The notes under the pieces: generated by a model
Seen by the model: only the letters and a program-made list of their open reading frames with translations
The model's database searches: none
What the model was told of the DNA's origin: nothing
Program-made: the position numbers and the translations under genes
Part shown: positions 1 through 8,404 of the stretch, in pieces
Position numbering within the stretch: position 1 is the first letter of the stretch
How the letters are laid out: each line of letters begins with the position of its first letter
Source: Bacillus sp. SD088
Lineage (GTDB): Bacteria; Bacillota; Bacilli; Bacillales; Bacillaceae_C
Direction: 5' to 3'
DNA length: 64,000 bases
NCBI RefSeq assembly: GCF_017355205.1
Contig: NZ_JADIJK010000006.1
Location: 124,001 to 188,000, forward strand

Positions 1-103
1 TAGCTATCGACACTTTTTGTACCCCATAGTTTTTAAATAATGCGAGAGTGGCTTTTAAAATGTCTCGCTTTTTTTGTTGTTTTCGTCGTTCGAATCCGTT
101 CAT
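1..103 (-). CDS. TetR-family transcriptional regulator, N-terminal part (gene leaves the window)
   Basis: Reading the minus strand from an ATG at 103 gives 34 open codons starting MNGFERRKQQKKRDIL and continuing with ATLALFKNYGVQKVSIA. This is the usual first helix and start of the helix-turn-helix of a TetR repressor. A GGAGGTG ribosome binding site lies at 110-117. An ATG three bases upstream is in another frame and stops at once. The gene is divergent from the ABC exporter pair at 251-2757, and an inverted repeat lies between them, so it probably represses the exporter and itself. The ligand-binding domain is outside the window, so the ligand is unknown. Confidence 0.8.
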   Translation of the reverse strand, partial: MNGFERRKQQKKRDILKATLALFKNYGVQKVSIA

Positions 104-154
104 TTCATTCACCTCCATCTTAGTTTAATAAAAATTTTGTAATATCACAATGAA

Positions 155-172
155 AATAGTTCATAAACTATT
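155..172. promoter_or_regulatory. Inverted repeat, probable TetR operator
   Basis: The arms AATAGTT (155-161) and AACTATT (166-172) are perfect reverse complements around a 4-base centre. The repeat sits between the divergent TetR-type gene and the exporter genes and touches the -35 box of the exporter promoter. Position and symmetry fit a TetR binding site; this is inferred from context only. Confidence 0.6.
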
Positions 173-199
173 GATGAATGTTTTGTTTTTGTATATTAT
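171..199 (+). promoter_or_regulatory. Promoter of the ABC exporter operon
   Basis: TTGATG (171-176) and TATTAT (194-199) are separated by 17 bases, a good sigma-A spacing. The -35 box overlaps the last bases of the palindrome at 155-172, so a bound repressor would block polymerase. Confidence 0.55.
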
Positions 200-250
200 G
201 AAATGAAAGGCAACAAATATTTCATAATTAATTCGAAGGGAAGATGAAAT

Positions 251-1159
251 ATGGCTATATTAAAGACAATGAATTTGAAGAAGCGATTTGGAAAGTTTAC
301 AGCACTGGATGGTATTAACATCGAATTAAACGAAGGAGAGGTTTATGGTTTTATAGGACCAAATGGTGCTGGTAAGTCGACAACGATCCGGATACTTCTG
401 GGGATTTTAAAAGCGACTACAGGTGAAGCGGAAATTTTTGGTAAAAATGTCTGGTCAGATGCTGTTGAAATACACAAACGACTTGCCTATGTTCCTGGAG
501 ATGTGAATCTATGGCCAAATTTAACCGGCGGAGAAGTGATTGATCTGTTTATTCAATTACGTGGAGGAAAGCATAAGAATAAACGTGAAGAATTGGTAAA
601 AAAATTTGATCTTGATCCAACGAAGAAGTGCCGAACGTATTCAAAGGGGAATCGGCAAAAAGTGGCATTGATTTCGGCGTTTTCTTCAGATGCGGATTTA
701 TATATTTTAGATGAGCCCACTTCTGGCTTAGATCCACTAATGGAGCAGATTTTTCAAGAGTGTGTGCTGGAGGCTAAACAAGCTGGAAAAACTGTCTTAC
801 TTTCCAGCCATATTTTATCGGAGGTTGAGAGGTTGTGTGATCGGATTGGGATTATTCGTCAAGGGCAAATCATTGAAACAGGTTCTTTAACAGAATTACG
901 ACATTTAACGCGAACGCATTTGCTTGTTGAAACGAAACAGCCTGTTCCTTCTATCCATCAGTTCGATGGTGTGTATGATGTAGAAGAAAAAGGTCAGGTG
1001 CTCTCGTTTCAAGTAGACGCAGAAGTATTGAATGATGTTCTCCAGCATCTTAGTCAGTTTGCGATCGTCAAGTTAGAAAGCGCGCCTCCTACTTTGGAGG
1101 AAATGTTTATGCGCCATTATGAAAATCAAGGGAACAGAGGAGAAAAGGGGGTATTTTAA
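251..1159 (+). CDS. ABC transporter ATP-binding protein (drug/antibiotic exporter type)
   Basis: The 302-residue protein is a nucleotide-binding domain that powers the permease encoded directly downstream. Walker A is GPNGAGKST at about residues 37-45, the signature is the variant YSKGNRQK near residue 130, and Walker B with D-loop is YILDEPTSGLDP near 153-164, followed by the switch region SSHILSEV. The C-terminal 80 residues are the extension typical of CcmA/drug-export ATPases. A GAAGGGA ribosome binding site precedes the ATG. The stop overlaps the permease start (TAATG), indicating translational coupling. It is probably under the TetR-type regulator at 1-103. Substrate cannot be read from sequence. 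Confidence 0.92.
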   Translation: MAILKTMNLKKRFGKFTALDGINIELNEGEVYGFIGPNGAGKSTTIRILLGILKATTGEAEIFGKNVWSDAVEIHKRLAYVPGDVNLWPNLTGGEVIDLFIQLRGGKHKNKREELVKKFDLDPTKKCRTYSKGNRQKVALISAFSSDADLYILDEPTSGLDPLMEQIFQECVLEAKQAGKTVLLSSHILSEVERLCDRIGIIRQGQIIETGSLTELRHLTRTHLLVETKQPVPSIHQFDGVYDVEEKGQVLSFQVDAEVLNDVLQHLSQFAIVKLESAPPTLEEMFMRHYENQGNRGEKGVF

Positions 1160-2757
1160 TGGAGGACATTTTTAAAAATACAATTTCTCTTGCTAGGCTA
1201 ATGATAAGCTTGGACCGACTGCGACTTCCTATGTGGCTATTAATGATCGCCATTTTTACTTGGATTGTTCCTCTAGCCTTTGATGATATGTATGCAACAC
1301 AACAAGAAAGAGATGTTATGGCAGAAACGATGCGAAACCCTGCAATGACAGCCATGGTAGGGCCTGGTAATTTAGATCAGTATACAACAGGAGCTATGAC
1401 GACACATCAAATGCTCCTATTAACAGCGGTCGTGGTCGGATTGATGAATATTTTGATTGTGATTCGTCACACAAGGGCTGATGAAGAAGATGGAAGGATC
1501 GAGCTGATTCGTTCCTTACCTGTTGGACGGCTAGCAAACGTTACTGCTGTAATGATCATCTTAATTGTAACCAATGTGTTTTTGATGCTTCTTTCTAGCT
1601 TTGGTTTATATGCCTTACAGATTGATAGCATGGGGTTGCAAGGGTCGTTGCTATATGGAGCGGCTTTGGGGGGAATAGGGCTTGTATTTGCTGGAGTTGC
1701 AGCTGTCTTTGCACAACTTTGTGAAAGTTCACGAGGGGCAACGGGTTATTCGATTGCTTTGCTCTTGTTCGCCTATCTTATTCGAGCAATGGGGGATGTG
1801 AGCAATGAAACATTATCATTGTTTTCCCCATTAGGCTGGGCTACACGAACAGAGGCGTTTACGTCGAATCTTTGGTGGCCTGTGTTGTTCATGCTTGGGT
1901 TATCGATTATACTCTTTATCTTGGCTCATTATTTGCATGCAATTCGAGATGTAGAAGCTGGATTCTTTCCAGCAAAACCAGGTAGGAAGCATGCATCGAT
2001 TTTTTTACAAAGTCCTGCTGGTTTAGCGTTAAGATTGCAGCGCACAGGTACCATTGCTTGGGCTGTTGGAATGCTTGTAATGGGTGTGTCTTATGGATCT
2101 GTTTTTGGTGATTTAGAATCTTTTTTTGAAGGAAATGAAGTTTTTGAGCAATTACTTGCTGAGAAAGAGGGATATACGCTGACAGAACAGTTTATCCCGA
2201 TGCTTATGATCGTGATGAGCTTACTTTCAACTGTCCCCCCACTTATGGCAATGCTGAAACTCAATCGGGAAGAGAAAAAGAATCGCTTGGAACATTTACT
2301 TAGTAGAGCTGTTTCACGGACTAACGTGATGGCAAGCTATCTGATCATTGCTTTGGTGAATGGTTTTATAATGCTTTCGCTTACGGCTATTGGTCTTTGG
2401 GCTGCTGGGAATGCAGTCATGGAAGAAGGCTTTAAATTTGCAACAATTTACGGAGCCGCACTTGTATACTTTCCGGCGCTGTGTGTGATGATTGGCCTTT
2501 CCGTATTGCTGATCGGTTTTCTACCTAAACTGACTAGCTTTATTTGGGGATATGTCATTTACTCCTTTTTAATCCTATACCTAGGTGGCTTATTCGACTT
2601 ACCTAACTGGCTTGGGAAATTGTCTCCATATGGGTATATTCCGCAGCTTCCTGTTGAAGAAATGAAATGGTGGCCGATCTGTATGTTAACATTACTGGCT
2701 CTGATCTTGATGTTTTGTGGATTGATTGGTTATAAGAAGCGAGATATGAAAGGATGA
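1159..2757 (+). CDS. ABC exporter permease (polyketide-antibiotic exporter-like, about 12 TM)
   Basis: A 532-residue multi-spanning protein with two similar halves, each of about six hydrophobic segments, split by a loop near residues 265-290. This is the layout of permeases annotated as exporters of polyketide antibiotics (TnrB3/COG3559 type), which pair with one ATPase gene as here. The first half contains a conserved-looking EEDGRIELIRSLPVGR element just after a membrane segment, and the second half has the matching EEKKNRLEHLLSRAVSRT element, supporting an internal duplication. It starts inside the ATPase stop codon. Resistance to an antibiotic or membrane-active compound is the likely role, inferred from family and TetR context. 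Confidence 0.85.
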   Translation: MEDIFKNTISLARLMISLDRLRLPMWLLMIAIFTWIVPLAFDDMYATQQERDVMAETMRNPAMTAMVGPGNLDQYTTGAMTTHQMLLLTAVVVGLMNILIVIRHTRADEEDGRIELIRSLPVGRLANVTAVMIILIVTNVFLMLLSSFGLYALQIDSMGLQGSLLYGAALGGIGLVFAGVAAVFAQLCESSRGATGYSIALLLFAYLIRAMGDVSNETLSLFSPLGWATRTEAFTSNLWWPVLFMLGLSIILFILAHYLHAIRDVEAGFFPAKPGRKHASIFLQSPAGLALRLQRTGTIAWAVGMLVMGVSYGSVFGDLESFFEGNEVFEQLLAEKEGYTLTEQFIPMLMIVMSLLSTVPPLMAMLKLNREEKKNRLEHLLSRAVSRTNVMASYLIIALVNGFIMLSLTAIGLWAAGNAVMEEGFKFATIYGAALVYFPALCVMIGLSVLLIGFLPKLTSFIWGYVIYSFLILYLGGLFDLPNWLGKLSPYGYIPQLPVEEMKWWPICMLTLLALILMFCGLIGYKKRDMKG

Positions 2758-2774
2758 TCTAATTAATTGAAAAA

Positions 2775-2826
2775 GCAATTGGGGAGGTGCCATTTGCGTA
2801 TGTACAGATGTTGCGCCCCCCAATTA
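2775..2826 (+). terminator. Possible imperfect stem-loop after the exporter operon
   Basis: AATTGGGG at 2778-2785 pairs with CCCCAATT ending at 2825, and the stem can extend inward through GC-rich bases. No clear T-run follows, so termination is uncertain. Confidence 0.35.
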
Positions 2827-2996
2827 TGCGATAGGCGTAAAAACCCCTTTAGTCTCCATCTACTCCCTCTATATTTCAGTAAACTAGATAAAAAAAATGA
2901 AATTTGATAGCATGAATATGTTATTTATGGAACTATTAAGCTGATTTTGTCGTATAATGATTATACCTATTATTTACAGGGGTCAAGGAGGATACT

Positions 2997-3575
2997 ATGG
3001 GGGGCAAAAATGTCTATATTCTTTTAACAGATACGGGGACTATACTTAATAGACTAATAAAATTATATACAAGGCAACCTTATAATCATGCATCTATTGG
3101 TTTTGATTTTAACTTAACTGAGGTTTATAGCTTTGGTAGGAAAACAGCTAATAATCCTTTTATGGCGGGGTTTGCAAAAGAAGATGTAAAAGAGAGGTTG
3201 TTTCGGGAAGCGGATTGTGTCGTTTATTCTATGGTTGTAACTGAGGAACAATGGATGAGAATGAACCGCTTCATACGAGATATTGAAGAACGGAAGGAAG
3301 AGTACCGTTATAATTTATTTGGCTTAATAGGGGTTATGCTTCGTATGCCAATCAAAAGGCGGAATGCTTTCTTTTGTTCACAGTTTGTTGCCTATGTCCT
3401 GAAGGAGTGTGATATTCTTCATTTTGACCAACCTATATCACTCATCGCACCGAATGACTTTCAAGAAATACCGACACTTAAACTAGTGTATCAGGGAAAA
3501 CTAAGAGATTATCTTACTATGTTAATGAATGAAAGAAGCGTTGAATCTGTTCCGTTCATGTCTATTGAAATTTGA
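2997..3575 (+). CDS. YiiX/YebB-like permuted NlpC/P60 (papain-fold) hydrolase
   Basis: A 192-residue soluble protein. A histidine in NHASIGFD (H31) lies near the N-terminus and a cysteine in FFCSQFVAYVL (C127) lies after it. This His-before-Cys order is the circularly permuted NlpC/P60 arrangement of the YiiX group, thought to cleave amide or thioester bonds in lipids or cell-wall material. An AAGGAGG site sits 6 bases before the ATG. There is no signal peptide, so it should act in the cytoplasm. It is a single-gene unit. The substrate is unknown. Confidence 0.7.
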   Translation: MGGKNVYILLTDTGTILNRLIKLYTRQPYNHASIGFDFNLTEVYSFGRKTANNPFMAGFAKEDVKERLFREADCVVYSMVVTEEQWMRMNRFIRDIEERKEEYRYNLFGLIGVMLRMPIKRRNAFFCSQFVAYVLKECDILHFDQPISLIAPNDFQEIPTLKLVYQGKLRDYLTMLMNERSVESVPFMSIEI

Positions 3576-3710
3576 ACTCCTTCCACTGAAAAGTGCAAAC
3601 GGCTGCGGAGAAACTGTAATGAGGCAGTCTGATTGAACTCCCCATGATAAAAAAGCGATCCTTCTATGTAAGAGTAGACTCAGTATGTTGTCCCGAAGCG
3701 AACTTTTCAA

Positions 3711-3748
3711 AAGAACGGCTCTGATCAAAATAGATCAGAGCCGTTCTT
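3711..3748 (-). terminator. Strong stem-loop terminator of the MFS gene
   Basis: A perfect 16-bp stem: AAGAACGGCTCTGATC (3711-3726) against its complement at 3733-3748, with a 6-base loop. It begins three bases after the MFS stop codon. On the minus strand it runs into TTCTTTTG, so it mainly serves the MFS gene, but it may act in both directions. Confidence 0.8.
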
Positions 3749-3750
3749 GA

Positions 3751-5235
3751 TTATCCTTCTTTTTGTGTTTCAAGCGGTGTTTCTTCTGGTTTGGCACGAT
3801 ATACAAATAGTGCTAAAAGAACGGCGACGATCGACATGGCAAACGCGATGAAATAGACAAGCTCTACACCTGTTACCATCGCTTCGTTAATGGTTGCAGG
3901 ATCATTGGGATTTGGTGCATCTTGCAAAAAGTGAAGCTGTTTTGCATTCATAATACTGACAAAAACGGAAACGCCAATGGCACCGCCAACAGGCTGTAAA
4001 GTAGACATAACCGCAGTTCCGTGCGGGTATAGTCGTTTAGGCAGTTGATTCAAGCCGTTTGTTTCAGCTGGCATCATAATCGCAGAGACTGTCAACATTA
4101 ATAAAATATATCCGACGATCACAATCCATAAAGGGGTATCTGTCGATAAGCGGCTCATCATAAACATCGTACCACTTAAGATAATTGTAGCTGGAATCAT
4201 CAAGAGACGGGGGCCAACCTTATCAAAAAGAGCGCCCATAAAAGGTGACATGATGCCATTTAAAATACTTCCTGGTAATAAAATTAAACCAGCTGTTGCG
4301 GCCGTTAAAGCCAAGGGACCCTGCATATAGATAGGCAAAATAATCTCTGATGCAAACATGGACATAATAATAATTAAGAACATAATAACGGCATGCGTGT
4401 ACATAGGATATTTAAATACTCGTAAATCCATAACCGGTTCTGCTAATTTTAATTGTCGCCATGAAAAAAGGACGATCCCCACGATTCCCACAATAATGAA
4501 CGTATAGACAATAGGGGTGAAAAATCCTGCTTCACTTTCTCCTGCTGCACTGAAACCATAAATGACAGCCCCAAAGCCAATGGTTGAGAAAACAATGGAG
4601 AGAATATCAATTTTAGGCTTGGTTACTTCGGACACATTAATCAAGAATTTATAAGCAAAGGCAATTGAAAAAAGTGCAAAAGGAATAACAGTGATAAATA
4701 AAAAACGCCAACCTAAATATTCAACAATCACACCGGATAACGTTGGACCGATTGCAGGAGCAAACATCATCACTAAGCCGACCATCCCCATGATTTTCCC
4801 ACGCTTATGTGGTGGATAAATGAGTAAAAACACATTAAAGATAATCGGCATTAATAAGCCAGTACCAACCGCTTGTATTAATCGTCCAACTAGTAAAATG
4901 GAGAAGTTTGGAGCGACAGCACTGATTGCTGTACCAATCGTGAAAACGATCATTGTCCCTAAAAACAATTGTCTTGTAGTAAACCATTGTAACAAGATAG
5001 CAGAGACAGGAATTACAACTCCCATCACAAGCATAAACCCTGTTGCCATCCATTGGACAGTTGGTAATGTGATGCTAAATTCTTTCATCAAGGTCGTTAA
5101 AGCAATATTTAATAATGTTTCATTTAAAATTGCAAAAAACGCCCCAATGATCAGTGAAACCATAATAGGCAGTGTTTTCACATTAGGATCATCTGCTAAG
5201 TATTCATATTTATTTAAATGATTATTTTTTTCCAT
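3751..5235 (-). CDS. DHA2-family MFS multidrug exporter (EmrB/QacA/LmrB type, 14 TM)
   Basis: A 494-residue integral membrane protein with 14 predicted membrane segments, the hallmark of DHA2 drug/proton antiporters. The family motif region VGRLIQAVGTGLLMPI is in the third to fourth helix, and the motif-C-like stretch GLVMMFAPAIGPTLSGVI is in helix five. The likely role is proton-driven efflux of drugs or toxic organics. The start is ATG at 5235, because GGAG (5243-5246) is 7 bases away; an upstream in-frame TTG lies too near that site. The 3' end runs straight into the stem-loop at 3711-3748. No regulator gene is adjacent. Confidence 0.88.
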   Translation of the reverse strand: MEKNNHLNKYEYLADDPNVKTLPIMVSLIIGAFFAILNETLLNIALTTLMKEFSITLPTVQWMATGFMLVMGVVIPVSAILLQWFTTRQLFLGTMIVFTIGTAISAVAPNFSILLVGRLIQAVGTGLLMPIIFNVFLLIYPPHKRGKIMGMVGLVMMFAPAIGPTLSGVIVEYLGWRFLFITVIPFALFSIAFAYKFLINVSEVTKPKIDILSIVFSTIGFGAVIYGFSAAGESEAGFFTPIVYTFIIVGIVGIVLFSWRQLKLAEPVMDLRVFKYPMYTHAVIMFLIIIMSMFASEIILPIYMQGPLALTAATAGLILLPGSILNGIMSPFMGALFDKVGPRLLMIPATIILSGTMFMMSRLSTDTPLWIVIVGYILLMLTVSAIMMPAETNGLNQLPKRLYPHGTAVMSTLQPVGGAIGVSVFVSIMNAKQLHFLQDAPNPNDPATINEAMVTGVELVYFIAFAMSIVAVLLALFVYRAKPEETPLETQKEG

Positions 5236-5687
5236 CAAAAAACTCCTTCGTTCTAATTTTTACGAACAACTGCTTATGTTCAGAAGCAGACGGAAGGAGT
5301 GTATAGAAATGGACTTTTCACCAATATTTGATCAGAGTCGAATGAAAAGTTCTCTTTATTCACTTTTAAAGTAGACAAACTCTTTCCGAATCCTCTACCC
5401 ACAAGTAGAGTTCTTTTCTATTCAATTAGGTTAAGAAAAATCGGAATGATAAGATTGTCATTTGAAAAACGCCTCCGTACAAAATAGTAGAGTTATCGTA
5501 CCATCTCTTCTTAAGAATAGCAAGAGTTTTTGATGAAGAAAGCGGCTGAAAGGGGAAAGACGACCGTATTTTCCAAAATGGATTCTAACGGATGGCATTT
5601 GAACGTGTCTGTATCGAAAACAAACTTGATTGAAACAAAATAAGTTGTTGCTTCGTATATACAAAATAAAGGAAGGCTGTGAACATA
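5236..5687. other. Intergenic region between MFS and AIM24 genes
   Basis: 452 bases without a supported gene. It must hold the divergent promoters of the flanking genes. A 36-codon reading frame at 5533-5643 has no ribosome binding site and no recognised product, so I do not call it. Confidence 0.5.
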
Positions 5688-6380
5688 ATGACAAAATATT
5701 CTATCGAGGAATTTTTGAAACAAACAGAACAGGAAGACAAGGGAGAAGGGCTATTCGAATTAGAAACCCCTCGGTTGTTGGAGGTAAATTTAGAAAAGCA
5801 AGTGTGGGCAAAAACTGGCTCTATGGTCGCCTATGAAGGGAAAATAAAGTTTGTCCGTGAAGGTATACTAGAACATGGGCTTGGAAAAACGTTCAAAAAG
5901 GCGTTAACGGGTGAGGGAGCTTCCTTAATGAAAGCAACTGGACAGGGAAAATTATATCTAGCAGATCGGGGTAAAAAAGTGATTATTTTACATCTGCAAA
6001 ATGATATCATTTTCGTTAATGGGAATGATTTATTAGCCTTTGAACCAAGTGTAAAATGGGATATCAAATTGATGAAGCGGATAGCAGGCATGATGGCTGG
6101 GGGATTATTCAATGTTCGGTGTGAAGGGACTGGGATGATTGCTATTACAACTCATTATGAGCCATTGACATTAAGAGTTACACCTGGAAAGCCTGTAATT
6201 ACAGATCCCAACGCGACTGTTGCTTGGTCAGGAAATTTGCAACCAACCATTCAAACAGATATTAACTTCAAAACTTTTTTCGGAAGAGGAAGCGGTGAAT
6301 CAATCCAAATGAAGTTCGAAGGAGAAGGATTTGTCGTTGTCCAACCGTATGAAGAGGTATTGATGGATCCGAATAGTTAG
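5688..6380 (+). CDS. AIM24 family protein
   Basis: A 230-residue protein of the AIM24/DUF124 beta-barrel family (TIGR00266-like). It shows typical family phrases: an early [11 protein letters not shown], the glycine-rich [18 protein letters not shown], a central [12 protein letters not shown], and a C-terminal [20 protein letters not shown]. Bacterial members have no settled biochemical role; the yeast relative helps organise mitochondrial inner-membrane complexes. ATG at 5688 is preferred to GTG at 5679 because the GGAAGG site ends only 3 bases before the GTG. It is a monocistronic gene followed by a terminator. Confidence 0.85.
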   Translation: MTKYSIEEFLKQTEQEDKGEGLFELETPRLLEVNLEKQVWAKTGSMVAYEGKIKFVREGILEHGLGKTFKKALTGEGASLMKATGQGKLYLADRGKKVIILHLQNDIIFVNGNDLLAFEPSVKWDIKLMKRIAGMMAGGLFNVRCEGTGMIAITTHYEPLTLRVTPGKPVITDPNATVAWSGNLQPTIQTDINFKTFFGRGSGESIQMKFEGEGFVVVQPYEEVLMDPNS

Positions 6381-6417
6381 TTTGATGTAGAACTGGACTT
6401 GCCAGAAGAATAGTTAT

Positions 6418-6453
6418 GAGAGAGCTTTTTAAAGATTAAATAGCTCTCTTTCC
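6418..6453 (+). terminator. Rho-independent terminator after AIM24 gene
   Basis: AGAGAGCT (6419-6426) pairs with AGCTCTCT (6442-6449), followed by TTTCC. The stem is short but well placed 40 bases after the stop. Confidence 0.6.
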
Positions 6454-6644
6454 AGGGGGAGAAAATAAAAACGATTTTATGATATTCTGGTCATTATCAG
6501 CAAATCTCTATGATCGAGAGCAATCGTTCAACTAAAGAGCTTTATTCATAAATGTATGAGTACGAAAAATATTGGCTTAATAGGTCTAGTCTCAGTAAAA
6601 TAGAATTATGGAGAAGTATTCATCTATAAATGAATTTCCATTTT

Positions 6645-6868
6645 GATAAAGAAAAACTTCATTCAGTGGAGTTTTTTCTCATCCTCATTGAACGAAGTTT
6701 ACAGACTAGAAACCTTTTGCTTGAGCTTTTTTGTCTTTGTAACCTACGTCCTACGTGCCTGAACGAATCTGAGATTTGGCTACATTTGAGATCGTCACTA
6801 TTATTATTCTTGTTTCCTCGAATTTTGAAGTGGAGATCTTATTACCAGTTCATTCAGGATAAAGTCTT
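6645..6868 (+). repeat. Decayed copy of a ~220-bp structured intergenic repeat
   Basis: The + strand here aligns by eye, end to end, with the minus strand of 31521-31741. Shared landmarks in the same order are GATAAAG, AACTTCATTCAGTGG, a T-run, CATCC, TTTGTAACCTACGTCCT (TTTGTGACCTGCGTCCT in the other copy), CCTCGAATT, AAGTGGAGATCTTA and CAGTTCATTCAGGATAAAG. The long stems of the other copy are mostly lost here, so this is the older, degraded copy. A 95-codon reading frame across it at 6630-6917 is a by-product. Confidence 0.7.
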
Positions 6869-6877
6869 TTTAAAAGA

Positions 6878-7054
6878 GTGGGGGGGTTTTTTATTAATCA
6901 GTTATATGAAGAAATAGAATTATTAAGGAGAAAGATGTATCAAAAATATGAGCAGGATCCAAATGACCCAGAAATTTTAATGATCTCGCAAATGCTGGAC
7001 AAGCTTTTAAATGATTTACAGTCAAGACAAAACAGGGAGGAGCGGTCGTCCTGA
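6878..7054 (+). CDS. Spo0E-like sporulation regulatory protein (aspartyl-phosphate phosphatase)
   Basis: A 58-residue gene. The protein contains INQLYEEIELLRRKMYQ, then EQDPNDPEILMISQMLDKLL. The SQMLD core matches the SxxLD signature of Spo0E/YnzD/YisI phosphatases, which dephosphorylate Spo0A~P and delay sporulation; the two-helix hairpin shape fits. In frame, an upstream TAA at 6860 limits the start to GTG at 6878 or ATT at 6893. GTG is chosen although it lacks a good ribosome binding site; the G-run 6880-6886 would fit ATT. The gene begins right after the structured repeat at 6645-6868, which may supply or have disturbed its leader. Confidence 0.8.
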   Translation: MGGFFINQLYEEIELLRRKMYQKYEQDPNDPEILMISQMLDKLLNDLQSRQNREERSS

Positions 7055-7180
7055 GCATTTTCCTAGCTCGGCAGTTGCCTTTGTATTGTATGAAATGTTG
7101 AGAATTTATTTAAAAAATGAAATAATCGGTAAAATAATGACTGATCTATAGTAGAATGTATAGAAAGGAGGTTGATTTTT

Positions 7181-8362
7181 GTGAATCGAAAGGTTTCGAT
7201 TGTGCTAGTTGGAGTAAGTGGGTATGGTCATACGTATTTGCGGGAGCTTTTGCAAAAGGAAAATAAGCAGATGTTTCTAGCAGGGGTGGTTGACATCTCT
7301 CCCGAAAGATCAAATTACTATCAAGAAATACAGGAAATGAGGATACCAATCTATACGTCTTTAGAAGAATTTTATGAAGACAATAAAGCAGATTTGGCGA
7401 TCATTTCTACACCGATTCATTTACATAAAGAGCAATCTTGTTTGGCGATGGAGAATGGAAGCGATGTCTTATGTGAGAAACCGATTTCGACTAGTCTTGC
7501 CGATATTCAAAAAATGAAGGAAACCTCGGAAAAAACCGAGCGTTTTTTAGCCGTAGGCTTTAATTGGTCGTTTACGGATGTTGTACAACAATTAAAAAAG
7601 CAGATCTTGGACGGGGAATTTGGAGGAGCGAAAAGGTTTAAAAGCCTTACTTTATGGCCGCGGAATCAAGACTATTATAATCGTTCAGCTTGGGCGGGGA
7701 AAAAATGTAGTCCTAAAGGCAAAATCATTTTAGATAGTATTGCCAGTAATGCCACTGCGCATCATTTGCATCATATGCTATATTTAGCTGGGAATTCAAT
7801 AGATCAGAGTGCTGATATAACTGAATTAACGGCTGAGCTTTATAGGGCGAATGAGATTGAAACATTTGATACATGTGCTGTAAAAATGAAGACGAAGGAT
7901 GATATCGATATATTTTACTATGCTTCTCATGCAGTGAAGGAGGCGAAAGGGCCAAAATATGTATTAGAATTTGAAAGGGCTACCATTAGTTTTGATCAGG
8001 GAGGAGAAACAAGCGACATTGTTGTGCAATGGAATGATGGGAGAAAAATATCTTATGAGGATCCCTCTCATACACTAGCGAAACTAAAGGTATGCGTACA
8101 AGCAATCTTGAAGGGAGATCATAACATATTATGCGGAATTGAGGCTGCCACCCCACATGCAGAAGCGATTCAAGCGATGCATAAATCCGTTCCGGACATT
8201 CCCGAATTTCCTCCAGCCATAGTGCAATATAGCGAAAGCGAGAAGCTTATATCAGTTGAAGGGTTAGCAGATATATTAATAGAATGTTATGAAAAATGCA
8301 GCTTGCCTGTTGATTTGGATGTAAAATGGAGTCAACGAGGGAAGAGCATTCAAGTAGAATAG
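7181..8362 (+). CDS. Gfo/Idh/MocA-family NAD(P)-dependent oxidoreductase
   Basis: A 393-residue dehydrogenase. The N-terminal Rossmann fold begins VSIVLVGVSGYGHTYL (a variant GxGxxG), followed by STPIHLHKEQSCLAMENG and CEKPIS, whose lysine (about K100) is the conserved catalytic/NAD-orienting residue. The C-terminal half is the beta-sheet substrate domain, with SIASNATAHHLHHMLYLAG providing the usual histidines. Members oxidise sugars, inositols or related polyols; the exact substrate is not evident. GTG at 7181 is chosen because AAAGGAGG (7164-7171) lies 9 bases upstream; TTG at 7172 would abut it. It ends at a terminator shared with the convergent aldo-keto reductase gene. Confidence 0.85.
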   Translation: MNRKVSIVLVGVSGYGHTYLRELLQKENKQMFLAGVVDISPERSNYYQEIQEMRIPIYTSLEEFYEDNKADLAIISTPIHLHKEQSCLAMENGSDVLCEKPISTSLADIQKMKETSEKTERFLAVGFNWSFTDVVQQLKKQILDGEFGGAKRFKSLTLWPRNQDYYNRSAWAGKKCSPKGKIILDSIASNATAHHLHHMLYLAGNSIDQSADITELTAELYRANEIETFDTCAVKMKTKDDIDIFYYASHAVKEAKGPKYVLEFERATISFDQGGETSDIVVQWNDGRKISYEDPSHTLAKLKVCVQAILKGDHNILCGIEAATPHAEAIQAMHKSVPDIPEFPPAIVQYSESEKLISVEGLADILIECYEKCSLPVDLDVKWSQRGKSIQVE

Positions 8363-8368
8363 TAAAAA

Positions 8369-8394
8369 AGGCGATTTGCGGTGACAAATCGCCT
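8369..8394. terminator. Bidirectional terminator between convergent genes
   Basis: AGGCGATTTG (8369-8378) and CAAATCGCCT (8385-8394) form a perfect 10-bp stem with a 6-base loop. Flanking A-runs on the left and T-rich sequence on the right let it serve both the oxidoreductase and the aldo-keto reductase gene. Confidence 0.8.
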
Positions 8395-8404
8395 AATTTA
8401 TACG

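Noticed and set aside
4820-5221. 133-codon plus-strand frame inside the MFS gene
   Set aside because: Antisense shadow of a well supported membrane transporter.
5533-5643. 36-codon frame before the AIM24 gene
   Set aside because: No ribosome binding site and no recognised product.
6630-6917. 95-codon plus-strand frame
   Set aside because: It runs through the decayed structured repeat and overlaps the better supported Spo0E-like gene in another frame.
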